DNA of 13,748 nucleotides from Pseudorhodobacter antarcticus (GTDB lineage: Bacteria > Pseudomonadota > Alphaproteobacteria > Rhodobacterales > Rhodobacteraceae). The notes under the pieces were generated by a model. It ran no database searches, had not been told where the DNA came from, and was given only the letters and a program-made list of their open reading frames with translations. This document shows positions 1 through 8,236 of this stretch, piece by piece (within the stretch, counting starts at the first letter, position 1; every line of letters begins with the position of its first letter). Position numbers and translations under genes: made by a program. The stretch lies in NCBI GenBank assembly GCA_945861995.1, contig CAMAWZ010000029.1, forward strand, positions 1 through 13,748, written 5' to 3'.

Positions 1-810
1 TATTTCGTGGATCTGCGCCCCGGCGGGAAATATGTGGCCAAAGACCTGTATGAGGTGGGCGGCGTGCCCGTTGTGATGAAGGAATTGATGAAGGCGGGCC
101 TAATGCATGAAGATTGCATCACCGCATCGGGCCGCAGCATTGGCGAAGAACTGTCCGAAATTGTGGGCGATGCTGATGGCCGCGTGATTTATCCCGTTGC
201 CACCCCCATCACGGCCACGGGCGGCGTGGTGGGCCTGAAGGGCAATCTTGCGCCCGAAGGTGCGATTGTGAAAGTGGCAGGTATGACGCCCGCAGAGCAG
301 GTCTTTACTGGCCCCGCCCGCGTGTTTGAATGCGAAGAAGACGCCTTCGAGGCGGTGAAACAGCGCGCCTATAACGAGGGCGAGGTCATAGTGATTCGCA
401 ACGAAGGCCCCGCTGGCGGCCCAGGTATGCGCGAGATGCTGTCTACCACCGCCGCCCTGTCGGGCCAAGGCATGGGCAAAAAGGTGGCGCTGATTACCGA
501 TGGCCGTTTTTCGGGGGCCACGCGCGGGTTTTGCGTGGGCCACGTTGGGCCAGAGGCGGCGCACGGCGGCCCTATCGCCTTGCTGCAAAACGGCGATGTG
601 ATTACGCTAAACGCGATGACGGGCGAACTTTCGGTCGCCCTGACGGACGCAGAGCTTTCCGCGCGCAAGGCGCAGTGGAAAGGCCCGCGCCCAACCCAAT
701 ATGCCACAGGGGCAATTTGGAAGTTTGCCAAGCTTGTTGGTGGCGCACGTTATGGCGCTGTAACCCACCCAGGCGCAAAGGCAGAAGCTCATGTCTATAT
801 GGACCAATAG
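1..810 (+). CDS. ilvD: Dihydroxy-acid dehydratase (IlvD/Edd family), 3' part
   Basis: The reading frame is open from base 1, so this is the C-terminal part (about 269 residues) of a gene that begins before the window. It carries IlvD/Edd family hallmarks: a DLRPGGKY...VGGVP..MKEL block at the start, GPAGGPGM, and ALITDGRFSGATRGF. The serine of DGRFSG (codon 511-513) corresponds to the proposed catalytic base of the family. The N-terminal cysteines that bind the Fe-S cluster lie outside the window. The family dehydrates 2,3-dihydroxy acids to 2-keto acids in the cytoplasm. IlvD does this in valine, isoleucine and pantothenate synthesis. Related sugar-acid dehydratases (arabonate, gluconate) share the same motifs, so the exact substrate is the main doubt. 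The stop overlaps the next gene by 20 bases. Confidence 0.8.
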   Translation, partial: YFVDLRPGGKYVAKDLYEVGGVPVVMKELMKAGLMHEDCITASGRSIGEELSEIVGDADGRVIYPVATPITATGGVVGLKGNLAPEGAIVKVAGMTPAEQVFTGPARVFECEEDAFEAVKQRAYNEGEVIVIRNEGPAGGPGMREMLSTTAALSGQGMGKKVALITDGRFSGATRGFCVGHVGPEAAHGGPIALLQNGDVITLNAMTGELSVALTDAELSARKAQWKGPRPTQYATGAIWKFAKLVGGARYGAVTHPGAKAEAHVYMDQ

Positions 811-1492
811 CGCGATGGCGCTGGCTTGTGCGGGCCTTGCGGCCTGCGCGACCATGGAAATGGGCACGCAGCCCCGCAGCGTTGTTGTGCAGGGCGGAGA
901 TATCGAGGTGACGGCACCTGCTGGTTATTGCGCCAATCCGCAGGCCAGCACTGATGGTGCGGGCAGCGCAGTTGTGCTGATGGGGCGGTGTTCGGCCACA
1001 TCCAGCGCAACGCCAGCCCTGATCACGGCCAGCGTCGGCGCTACAGGGTCTGGCGCGGCGCTGGATGCAGGGCCAGTGGCGCTGACCAGTTTCTTTACGT
1101 CTGATCAAGGGCGCGGCATGCTCGCCTCGACGGGCAACGCAGAGGATGCGGTGGTCACGTCTTCCGAAACCGAAGACGCGGCTGTGCTGCTGCGGATCAA
1201 GGATGCCAATATCGGCGAATATTGGCGCGCTATTCTGGCGCTGAAGGGGCGGCTTGTGATGCTATCGGCCACGGGTGCAGAAAGCGTTGTCTTGCCACCC
1301 GAACAAGGCCGCGCGCTGCTGTCCAAATCTATGGCAGTTTTGCGCAGTGCAAACCCCGACAAAACCGCGCCCGCGGCAGGCCTTACGGGGCTGTTTGCTG
1401 CATCCAAAACCCCCGCTGCGCCCACGATTGTGGTCATGGCCCCACCCGAGGGCAGCCTGCGGCCTAAGCCGCGCGTTCCCAGTTCAAAATAA
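791..1492 (+). CDS. Small outer-surface/periplasmic lipoprotein, function unknown
   Basis: This is a 233-residue protein with a short hydrophobic N-terminus and a lipobox LAAC at residues 16-19, so Cys19 is the likely lipidated residue. A start at Met9 would leave only ten residues before the cysteine, so the first ATG is preferred, with an AAGGCAG-like ribosome site just upstream. The mature part has two further cysteines (Cys47, in GYC, and Cys67, in GRC) that could form a disulfide. The end, from about residue 205, is rich in proline and alanine. I recognise no enzyme domain. The gene overlaps the dehydratase gene by 20 bases and is probably co-transcribed with it. Its 3' end overlaps the opposing acyl-CoA synthetase gene by 29 bases. 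The real role is unknown; the lipoprotein assignment itself is fairly secure. Confidence 0.75.
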   Translation: MSIWTNSAMALACAGLAACATMEMGTQPRSVVVQGGDIEVTAPAGYCANPQASTDGAGSAVVLMGRCSATSSATPALITASVGATGSGAALDAGPVALTSFFTSDQGRGMLASTGNAEDAVVTSSETEDAAVLLRIKDANIGEYWRAILALKGRLVMLSATGAESVVLPPEQGRALLSKSMAVLRSANPDKTAPAAGLTGLFAASKTPAAPTIVVMAPPEGSLRPKPRVPSSK

Positions 1493-3353
1493 ACTGCGCC
1501 AAAACCGTATCAATTGCAGCATCGCTTTCACCCGCAGGTGCTGCAATTTCTGCGACCAAGCCACGCTTTTTATCCTCAACCACCGCCGCCACATGGGCTG
1601 TTAGCCCCGCCTCGACCAATGCTGCGTTGTAAACACGAGTGATCGCCATGCGCCGCAAATCAGGCTTAAAGGTTTTACCGACCCCTGTTTTTGGTATCTC
1701 GGGAATTATTTCAAGATACTTCGGGATTGCCGCGCGTTCATGGATACGCGCCTCGACAAAGGCCATCAGTTCGGCCGTTGTAACGCTGGCGTCTTTGATC
1801 AGTTCAACATAGGCGCATGGAACCTCGCCCGCATGTTGGTCAGGCTGGCCAATGGCCCCCACAAATGCCACTTGCGCGTGGGCCATCAGCGCCTCTTCAA
1901 TCATTGCGGGGTCAATATTATGCCCGCCGCGAATGATGATATCTTTCGCGCGGCCCGTGATAAACAGATAACCCTCTGCATCCATCCGCCCCAAATCACC
2001 TGTGCGCAGATACTCGCCCGCGAACAGATCTTTGTTCTTATCCGCCTCGGTATAGGTGGCCCCTGTCACCACGCCGGGCGAGGTCACGCAAATCTCGCCC
2101 GCCTCATCTGGCCCACATTCATGCGCCCCCCCTTTGGCGTCAAAGGTCATAATCTTGACGCGCGTATAGGGGAAAGGCAGGCCAACCGACCCAATTTTCT
2201 TGCCGCCTTCGGGCGGGTTGATGGATACAAGGCAGGTTGCCTCGGTCATGCCGTAGCCTTCGACAATCTGCACGCCTGTAGCCGCCTCGAACCGATTGAA
2301 CAGTTCAATCGGCAGCGGGGCAGACCCCGAAAAAGCCCCGCGCAGGCTGGACACATCAGCATTGACGGGCCGCTGCATCAGCGCCGAAAGGGCGGTGGGC
2401 ACTGTGACCATATAGGTGACACCCCAGCGTTCGATCAGTTTCCAGAAATTGTCAAAAACCCCTGCCCCGCGATAGCCCGCAGGCGTTGGAAACACGGCAT
2501 GAAAGCCCGATGCAATGGCCGACATCATAATGGGATAGGCCGCAAACACGTGAAACAGCGGCAGCGGGCAAATCACAACATCGGTTTCCTTAAACAGCAG
2601 CCTTTTGCCCAGCCACCCATTATAGATCATGCCGCTGGCCTTGTGCTGTGCGACCTTTGGCATACCCGTGGTGCCGCCTGTGTGGAACAGGGCTGCGAAA
2701 TGGTCGCTCGTACGGTCTGCAAATGTCAGCCTATCAGAAGGCTGCCTGTCGCATTCGGCGTTAAAATCCAAAACCTTGGCTTTATGGCCCGCTGGGTTTT
2801 TGGGACGAATCAGGGGCACGATAAACCGCTTGGCCCCGCCAAGATAGCCTAGCAAATCCACCTCTAGAACTGTCTGAACATTGGGCGCATAGGCCAGCGC
2901 CGCATTTAGTTTTTGCGGCACATCGGTTTTAGGAAAGGCGCGCAGGGTGACGACGACCTTTGCCTTAGTCTCGTGCAAAATCGCGCCGATTTGCGCAGGG
3001 TCAAGCAGTGGGTTGATCGGGTTGACAATACCCGCCGTTGCCCCTGCCAAAAGGGTGACAACAGTCTCTAAACTATTGGGCAGAACATAGGCCACCACAT
3101 CACCCTCGCCCACCCCAAGGCTGCGAAACAGGTTGGCCGCCTGTGTCACCCGCGCATGCAGGCTATCCCATGTTAGGGTTTTAGCGGGCGACTGCGGATG
3201 TGATTCGATTTGAAAAGTCATCGCATTGCGCGGGCCAAAACTGGCCTTGGTCTGCGATAAATACCCATAGATCGACGCCGGCATACCGCGCTGATCCCAT
3301 GGCATTTCCGCCTCAATCGCCGCGACATCGGCGCGCGATGCAAATACTCCCAT
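1464..3353 (-). CDS. AMP-forming acyl-CoA synthetase
   Basis: This 629-residue ANL-superfamily enzyme activates a carboxylic acid with ATP to an acyl-adenylate and then transfers it to coenzyme A. Motifs in order are HTGGTTGMPK (224-233, phosphate-binding loop), GYGMTEAT (366-373), TGDLGR (451-456, containing the ribose-binding Asp), GRAKD (467-471, domain hinge) and GVGK with the catalytic lysine at 560. After that lysine there is an unusually long tail of about 70 residues. The frame is open 31 codons further upstream, but the ATG at 3353 follows a strong GGGAGGAAGG ribosome site and gives the usual family N-terminus. The substrate cannot be read from sequence; a medium- or long-chain fatty acid, or a catabolic acid, is possible. 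There is no partner gene of beta-oxidation next to it. Its 3' end overlaps the convergent lipoprotein gene. Confidence 0.88.
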   Translation of the reverse strand: MGVFASRADVAAIEAEMPWDQRGMPASIYGYLSQTKASFGPRNAMTFQIESHPQSPAKTLTWDSLHARVTQAANLFRSLGVGEGDVVAYVLPNSLETVVTLLAGATAGIVNPINPLLDPAQIGAILHETKAKVVVTLRAFPKTDVPQKLNAALAYAPNVQTVLEVDLLGYLGGAKRFIVPLIRPKNPAGHKAKVLDFNAECDRQPSDRLTFADRTSDHFAALFHTGGTTGMPKVAQHKASGMIYNGWLGKRLLFKETDVVICPLPLFHVFAAYPIMMSAIASGFHAVFPTPAGYRGAGVFDNFWKLIERWGVTYMVTVPTALSALMQRPVNADVSSLRGAFSGSAPLPIELFNRFEAATGVQIVEGYGMTEATCLVSINPPEGGKKIGSVGLPFPYTRVKIMTFDAKGGAHECGPDEAGEICVTSPGVVTGATYTEADKNKDLFAGEYLRTGDLGRMDAEGYLFITGRAKDIIIRGGHNIDPAMIEEALMAHAQVAFVGAIGQPDQHAGEVPCAYVELIKDASVTTAELMAFVEARIHERAAIPKYLEIIPEIPKTGVGKTFKPDLRRMAITRVYNAALVEAGLTAHVAAVVEDKKRGLVAEIAAPAGESDAAIDTVLAQFILNWERAA

Positions 3354-3355
3354 AG

Positions 3356-3365
3356 CCTTCCTCCC
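3356..3365 (-). promoter_or_regulatory. Strong ribosome binding site of the acyl-CoA synthetase gene
   Basis: On the minus strand the sequence GGGAGGAAGG lies immediately before the ATG at 3353, with two bases between. The GGGAG part sits at normal Shine-Dalgarno distance. It decides the start in favour of 3353 over the longer open frame that begins at 3446, which would run through the terminator-proximal region. Confidence 0.7.
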
Positions 3366-3443
3366 AAAAAGCGCCCCTCTGATCGGGGGATTTTGGGTAG
3401 ATTGGCGCGTGGGGCAGATATTGCAAGTGGCGAGTTGCCCTAC

Positions 3444-3480
3444 CAAAGAAAACGTTGCGCCGCGGTGGTGCGGCGCAACG
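3444..3480 (-). terminator. Rho-independent terminator after the kbp-like pseudogene
   Basis: A perfect 11-base-pair inverted repeat (arms 3453-3463 and 3470-3480, CGTTGCGCCGC and its complement) encloses a 6-base loop. Read on the minus strand, the hairpin is followed by TTTTCTTT, the usual U-tract. It lies 23 bases downstream of the stop of the BON-LysM gene, and separates it from the acyl-CoA synthetase gene on the same strand. That gene should therefore have its own promoter between about 3366 and 3440. Confidence 0.85.
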
Positions 3481-3502
3481 CAAAATTGTGGCGCGCAAAG
3501 GC

Positions 3503-3933
3503 TTATTTTGCAGGGATGCGCCGCGTCTGCCCTAGATAGTTTTTATCAGGATGCGTCAGCATAGGGCGGTTTGCCTCGAATATCTCGGGGTAGCGGCTGG
3601 CTTTGCCCAAGGTTTTCTGGGCAATTTCAGACAGCGTATCGCCCTTTTTAACAACGTGAAACACAGGTTCTGGCCCATCAGCCAACGCTTCAACCTGCGC
3701 AACACCCTGCACATTGCCTGCCGCGACAATGATTTTTTCCTTGATTTCCGGGGACACAGCCGTGCCTTCGACCACAATCTTGTCGCCATCAACCTTTAGA
3801 TCGATGCCTTTCGTGCCCGGCCCGATTTTTCCATTTCGGCCTTAATCACAGCGCCATCTGGCGGGGTATCGGCATTTGCCTTGCCACCAAACCACGACGA
3901 TCCCGTTTCTTTCACAAAGCTCTACAGTCCCAT
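3503..3933 (-). pseudogene. kbp: Broken BON-LysM protein gene, Kbp/YgaU family
   Basis: The intact product would be a cytoplasmic protein of about 143 residues with a BON domain then a C-terminal LysM domain. E. coli YgaU (Kbp), a potassium-binding protein of 149 residues, has the same layout: it starts MGLFNFVKDAG and ends with FEANKPML..PDKIYPGQ. Here the minus-strand start at 3933, behind a GAAAGGAAG ribosome site, reads MGL-stop-SFVKETG, with TAG at codon 4 where the family has Trp or Phe. The frame then continues as family sequence to EMEKSG, shifts by one missing base between 3814 and 3830 (a run of five A on the coding strand is the likely slip site), and resumes as IDLKVDGDKIVVEG. The LysM end reads YLGQTRRIP where the family has YPGQ.LRIP. 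A GTG at 3775 could start only a 90-residue remnant. Sequencing error is the alternative, but two lesions plus changed conserved residues favour real decay. Confidence 0.82.
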
Positions 3934-4024
3934 GTCAACTTCCTTTCGTTCTACCACAGCGGTATTTTCATCAACCTGTGGCAGCTTAGCGGTGCAACAG
4001 CTGTGTGACCACCTAAAAGTTAAC

Positions 4025-5809
4025 CTAAATTTCCCCACTGCCATCGGTAAACTGCAACCGCGCCAGCCGCGCATAAAGCCCGCCCTCGGCGACCAGCGCG
4101 TCATGCGTGCCCGTGGCCACAATGCGGCCCTTTTCAAACACGACAATGCGGTCGGCCCGCTTTACTGTGGCCAAGCGGTGCGCGACGACCAGCACCGTGC
4201 GCCCTGACGCCATGTGGTCCACCGCCTGCTGCACCGCGCGTTCCGATTCCGCGTCCAGCGCCGAGGTCGCCTCGTCCAGCAGCAGCACGGGGGCATCGCG
4301 CAAAATCGCACGGGCAATGGCAATGCGCTGCTTTTGCCCGCCCGACAGCATGACACCGCGTTCGCCCAAATAGGTACCATAGCCTTGCGGCAAGTCGGTG
4401 ATAAAATCATGCGCGGCGGCGGCTGTTGCTGCGGCCTCCACTTCGGCGCGGCTGGCGCCGGTGCGGCCAAAGGCGATGTTTTCATAGGCCGATGTGGCAA
4501 AGATCATTGGGTCTTGCGGCACCAGCGCCATCGCGGCGCGAAAATCTGATCGCGTCATGTCGCGCAGGTCTATCCCGTCCAGCGTGATGCGGCCCGATTG
4601 CGGGTCGTAAAACCGCATCAACATATGCAGCATGGTCGATTTGCCTGCGCCAGATGGGCCAACCAGCGCCACAGTCTCGCCTGCCTTAATCGTCAGGCTG
4701 ACATGATCCAGCGCCATGGTTTCAGGGCGGGCAGGATAGGAAAAGCCAACATCTTCAAAGGCAATATCCCCCCGAACAGGGCGCGGCAGGGCGCGCGGGG
4801 CGGCAGGGTCTGTCACAGGGTCTTTTGCGGCCAGCAGTTCAACCAAACGTTCGGTCGCGCCCGCCGCGCGCTGCACCTCGCCCCACACTTCCGACAGTGA
4901 CCCGACAGCCCCCGCCACCAGCACGGCGTAAATCAAAAACTGCACCAATTCACCCGCGCTCATCGCGCCAGATTGAACATCGCGCGCGCCCACCCACAAA
5001 ACGCAGACAATCGCGGCAAAGATCAGGAAAATCACAACAACCGTCATCTGTGCCCGCGTCATGATTCGCGTGCGGGCAGAAGTATAGCTTGCTTCGGTCA
5101 CAAGGGCGAAATCAGACATAGTGGCGGGTTCATGGGTAAAACTTTGCACCGTTTGCACCGCGCTTAGCGCTTCGGACGCGCGGCCCGACGATTGCGCAAT
5201 CAGGTCTTGGTTATCGCGCGACAGGTTGCGAAGGCGGCGGCCCAGCACCACAATTGGCACAATCACCGCCGGCACGATCAGCAGCACCAGCGCCGTAAGC
5301 TTGCCCGACGACAAGGCCAGCAGCACGATCCCGCCAATCAGGGTAAGGATATTGCGCAATGCAACGGAAACCGATGATCCGATGACCGACAAGATCAGCG
5401 TGGTGTCGGTTGTGATGCGCGACAGCACTTCACCCGTTAGGATGTCATCAAAAAAGGCGGGTGACATGCTGATCACGCGGTCAAACAGCGCTTTGCGGAT
5501 ATCAGCCACAACCCGCTCGCCAAATTTGGTAACATAGAAATACCGCACGCCTGTTCCCAGCGCGAGAAGCGCCGCAATGGCCAAGGCGGCGGCGAAATAG
5601 GTATCGACCAGTTTATAATCACCCGCAGAAAACCCATCAACCACACGGCGCACAGCTAAGGGCAGCGTGAGGCTAACGGCAGATGTTAATATCAGCGCGG
5701 CCCCCGCCAGAATGGCCATGGCGCGGTAAGGGCGGATAAACGGCAAAAGGCCACGCAGCGCGCCAATCCGTTTGGAAGGTTCGCGTTTTTCTAAGCTTGC
5801 ATCGACCAT
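4025..5809 (-). CDS. ABC exporter, fused permease and ATPase (MsbA-related)
   Basis: This 594-residue half-transporter would work as a homodimer in the inner membrane and export a lipid, drug or peptide. The N-terminal half has about six membrane segments, near residues 30-50, 70-90, 147-167, 171-190, 256-275 and 288-306. The ATPase half has Walker A GPSGAGKST (384-392), a Q-loop at Gln432, signature LSGGQ (488-492), Walker B VLLLDE (508-513) and the switch His544 in VAHRL. All catalytic residues are present. The frame is open 32 codons upstream, but the ATG at 5809 is preceded by GAGGGAG and gives a normal N-terminus (MVDASLEKREPSKR). It is divergent from the hydrolase operon. The substrate cannot be inferred: the sequence fits the MsbA-related group found in alphaproteobacteria rather than MsbA itself. 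Confidence 0.9.
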   Translation of the reverse strand: MVDASLEKREPSKRIGALRGLLPFIRPYRAMAILAGAALILTSAVSLTLPLAVRRVVDGFSAGDYKLVDTYFAAALAIAALLALGTGVRYFYVTKFGERVVADIRKALFDRVISMSPAFFDDILTGEVLSRITTDTTLILSVIGSSVSVALRNILTLIGGIVLLALSSGKLTALVLLIVPAVIVPIVVLGRRLRNLSRDNQDLIAQSSGRASEALSAVQTVQSFTHEPATMSDFALVTEASYTSARTRIMTRAQMTVVVIFLIFAAIVCVLWVGARDVQSGAMSAGELVQFLIYAVLVAGAVGSLSEVWGEVQRAAGATERLVELLAAKDPVTDPAAPRALPRPVRGDIAFEDVGFSYPARPETMALDHVSLTIKAGETVALVGPSGAGKSTMLHMLMRFYDPQSGRITLDGIDLRDMTRSDFRAAMALVPQDPMIFATSAYENIAFGRTGASRAEVEAAATAAAAHDFITDLPQGYGTYLGERGVMLSGGQKQRIAIARAILRDAPVLLLDEATSALDAESERAVQQAVDHMASGRTVLVVAHRLATVKRADRIVVFEKGRIVATGTHDALVAEGGLYARLARLQFTDGSGEI

Positions 5810-5833
5810 GCTCAATTCTCCCTCTGCAAGGGC

Positions 5834-5862
5834 GATGTATGCCCGCGCGGCCCTGCTTGCAA
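5834..5862 (-). promoter_or_regulatory. Possible sigma-70 promoter of the ABC exporter gene
   Basis: On the minus strand TTGCAA (5862-5857) is followed after 17 bases by TACATC (5839-5834), placing the start of transcription about 18 bases before the ATG at 5809. The -10 match is imperfect. TTGCAA is a palindrome, so it could also serve the divergent hydrolase operon. This is a pattern match only. Confidence 0.3.
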
Positions 5863-5903
5863 GCCGCGTGAATTTCTGCCCCCATAGGCGCAAAGGAAAA
5901 ACC

Positions 5904-6743
5904 ATGCCTCAGTTCTTTACCGCTGCAGACGGCACGCGCCTTGCCTATGATGATCAAGGCAGCGGCCTGCCGCTTTTGTGCCTGTCTGGCCTGACGCGCA
6001 CGATGGGGGATTTTGATTATTTGCGCCCGCACCTGCCGCCGCCCAATTCTGGAAAACTTCGCCTGATCCGCATGGATTATCGCGGGCGCGGGGCCAGCGG
6101 GCATTCAGGCGCAGACAGTTATACTGTAGCACAAGAGGGTGCCGATGCGCTGGCGCTGCTGGATCATTTGGGCCTGCCGCAAGCGGCCATCTTGGGCACA
6201 TCGCGCGGGGGGCTGATTGGCATGTATCTGGCCAGCATCGCCAAGCAGCGGGTGCTGGGCCTGTGCCTAAATGATGTTGGCCCCGTGATCGAGAAACAGG
6301 GCCTAACCCGCATTTCCGACTATCTGGGCCGCAACCCCGCCGCCAAAACGCACACAGAACTGGCCGCGACATTGCCCGAACTGACGGCAGGCTTTTCGCA
6401 CGTTCCGCCCCAACGCTGGCTGCAAGAGGCGCAGTTGCATTACATACAATCGGCGGAAGGTCTGCGCATCACCTATGACCCCGAATTGCGGCAGGCGTTT
6501 TTGGCTGCGTTCAACGGCTCCGCGCCAGACCTATGGCCGCTGTTTGATGCCTGCGCGGGCCTGCCCCTTGCGCTGCTGCGCGGCGAAAACTCGGATCTTC
6601 TATCGGCCGAAACTGCCGCCGAAATGCGCCGGTTGCGCCCCGATATGCTGTTCGCCTCCATCCCGAACCGCGCGCATATTCCGTTTTTGGACGAGGGCGA
6701 AAGCATCGCGCTGATCCACGACTTTATCGCAAAGGTCACCTGA
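5904..6743 (+). CDS. Alpha/beta-hydrolase, first of three
   Basis: This 279-residue cytoplasmic hydrolase has no signal peptide. The nucleophile elbow is GTSRGG with Ser100. The acid is probably Asp231 (in GENSD) and the base His258 (in NRAH), giving a complete Ser-Asp-His triad. The MDYRGRGASG block at about 57-66 is typical of the family. The frame is open to 5772, but the ATG at 5904, behind AAAGGAAAAACC, gives the usual N-terminus and avoids overlap with the divergent exporter gene. Its stop touches the start of the next hydrolase gene with no space, so the two are translationally coupled. It could be an esterase, lactonase or C-C hydrolase; the sequence alone does not choose. Confidence 0.87.
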   Translation: MPQFFTAADGTRLAYDDQGSGLPLLCLSGLTRTMGDFDYLRPHLPPPNSGKLRLIRMDYRGRGASGHSGADSYTVAQEGADALALLDHLGLPQAAILGTSRGGLIGMYLASIAKQRVLGLCLNDVGPVIEKQGLTRISDYLGRNPAAKTHTELAATLPELTAGFSHVPPQRWLQEAQLHYIQSAEGLRITYDPELRQAFLAAFNGSAPDLWPLFDACAGLPLALLRGENSDLLSAETAAEMRRLRPDMLFASIPNRAHIPFLDEGESIALIHDFIAKVT

Positions 6744-7526
6744 ATGGCACTGGTTTACTTGCCCGATATGCGCCTGAACGCCGATCTGCGCGGGGATGTA
6801 TCCGCGCCGCCCGTTGTTTTGATCCACGCGCTGGGAACAAATGGCGGTTTATGGGCCGATGTGCCGCTTACGCCCAACCTGCGGGTTTTGAGCATGGATT
6901 TGCGCGGGCATGGCGCTTCTGATGCACCCCCGCCGCCCTATCAAATGGGGGCGATGATCCGCGATGTTGAACGATTGATGGATCATTTCAATCTGCGCGA
7001 TGCGGTGGTGGTCGGCATATCTTTGGGCGGGCTGATTGCGCAGGGTCTGGCGATCAAGCGGCTGGATTTGGTGCGCGGGATGGTTCTGTCGAACACCGCC
7101 GCCAAGATTGGCACAGCCGAGTTATGGAACGCCCGCTGCGACGAGATTTCGCGCACAGGGCTGCAGCCCTATGCCGATGGCGCGATGGAGCGGATGCTGG
7201 GCCGCGCGTGGCGGGATCATCCCAAGATGCCCATGCTGCGCCAAATGCTGGTGCAAACCGCCCTAGATGGCTGGATTGGTGCCGCCCGCGCTATTGCAGG
7301 GACAGATTTTTTCACGCCCACGGCTGCGCTGCGCCTGCCGACCTTGGCCATTGCGGGAGCGAATGATGGCACAACCCCGCCCGATTTGGTGCGCGAGACG
7401 GCAGATTTGATCCCCGGCGCTGAATTTCACCTGATGCGCGGGGTTGGTCATTTGCCCATGCTGGACAATCCAGTTGCCTATGGCGCATTGATTGCTGCCT
7501 TTTTGGCGCGCATTGGCCATGGCTGA
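6744..7526 (+). CDS. Alpha/beta-hydrolase similar to 3-oxoadipate enol-lactonase
   Basis: This 260-residue hydrolase has VVLIHALGTNGGLW at its start, MDLRGHGASD, nucleophile elbow GISLGG (Ser93), acid Asp208 and base His236 in GVGHLPM. The stretch SNTAAKIGTAELWNAR (116-131) is what I recognise from PcaD, which opens 3-oxoadipate enol-lactone in the protocatechuate/catechol pathway. The length also matches PcaD. However no pcaB, pcaC, pcaI or pcaJ gene is visible, and it sits between two other hydrolases, so a related lactone is just as possible; I therefore give no gene symbol. The ATG follows the previous stop directly, with AAAGGT as ribosome site inside the preceding gene. Confidence 0.82.
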   Translation: MALVYLPDMRLNADLRGDVSAPPVVLIHALGTNGGLWADVPLTPNLRVLSMDLRGHGASDAPPPPYQMGAMIRDVERLMDHFNLRDAVVVGISLGGLIAQGLAIKRLDLVRGMVLSNTAAKIGTAELWNARCDEISRTGLQPYADGAMERMLGRAWRDHPKMPMLRQMLVQTALDGWIGAARAIAGTDFFTPTAALRLPTLAIAGANDGTTPPDLVRETADLIPGAEFHLMRGVGHLPMLDNPVAYGALIAAFLARIGHG

Positions 7527-8184
7527 GTTTATGTTGATCCACGGCGCGTGCCACCGCGCTGAGGTTTGGCGCGCGGTGCTGCCCGCATTGGCGTCATTGG
7601 GCCATGCTGCGCAGGCGGTATCGCTGCAAGGTGCAACGCTGGGCGATCACGCTGCAGGAATTATAGCCCAGTCGCCCAAGGGCGCGATCCTGGTGGGCCA
7701 TTCGGCGGGGGGCTTTGTGGCCAATGCCGCCACCCTTGCTGCGCAGGGCCATTTCGCAGGGATCATTTACCTGTGCGCCTTTATCCCAAGCGCAGGGAAA
7801 TCCGTGGCCAACCTGCGCCGCGCTGCCCCGCACGACGCCCTTGGCCCCGCCATTCGGCGCGTGGGCGGGGGGTATGGATTTGACCCTAACATGGCGCGCA
7901 GTCTCTTTTTCAACGGCTGCCCAAACCCTGCCGCCCACGCCGCTGGCCTACGCGTTGACCCATTGCAGCCCGTTCAAACTGTGCTGCCCGATTTGCCCGA
8001 TACTTTTCCGCGCGCTGCCATCATTTGCGATGATGACCGCGCCATTTCGCGCGCCTATCAGATGCACATGGCGGCAGGTATGCCGCTGCGCCTCCTGCCC
8101 TGCGGCCATGCGCCGTTTTTTGCAGCGCCTGACCTGCTTGCACAATCTCTGCATGATTTAGCCGACATTATAGGTCGCAGATAG
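7519..8184 (+). CDS. Alpha/beta-hydrolase, methylesterase/hydroxynitrile-lyase-like
   Basis: This 221-residue compact hydrolase starts with MLIHGACHRAEVWRAVLPAL. That resembles the VHGAWHGAW-type start of the methylesterase/hydroxynitrile lyase branch, not the branch of its two neighbours. The nucleophile elbow is GHSAGG with Ser62. The acid is probably Asp173 in CDDDRAI, and the base is His197 in CGHAPFF. The start at 7519 overlaps the previous gene by 8 bases (ATGGCTGA); a nine-codon longer frame exists but would begin deep inside that gene. Its role is probably hydrolysis of a small ester or lactone in the same pathway as the two hydrolases before it; this is inference from the operon. Confidence 0.83.
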   Translation: MAEFMLIHGACHRAEVWRAVLPALASLGHAAQAVSLQGATLGDHAAGIIAQSPKGAILVGHSAGGFVANAATLAAQGHFAGIIYLCAFIPSAGKSVANLRRAAPHDALGPAIRRVGGGYGFDPNMARSLFFNGCPNPAAHAAGLRVDPLQPVQTVLPDLPDTFPRAAIICDDDRAISRAYQMHMAAGMPLRLLPCGHAPFFAAPDLLAQSLHDLADIIGRR

Positions 8185-8236
8185 ACCAGTTCATGCCCAA
8201 ATCCTGCCCTAGCCTGTCCCAAAAGGGGAGGCCTGA

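Noticed and set aside
1740..2852. A 370-codon plus-strand open frame
   Set aside because: It lies wholly antisense inside the acyl-CoA synthetase gene, which has all its catalytic motifs. Its translation shows no domain, and long antisense frames are common in G+C-rich DNA.
3953..4024. Possible terminator hairpin after the ABC exporter gene
   Set aside because: Only short 5-base CAGCT/AGCTG arms without a T-run could be found, which is too weak to call.
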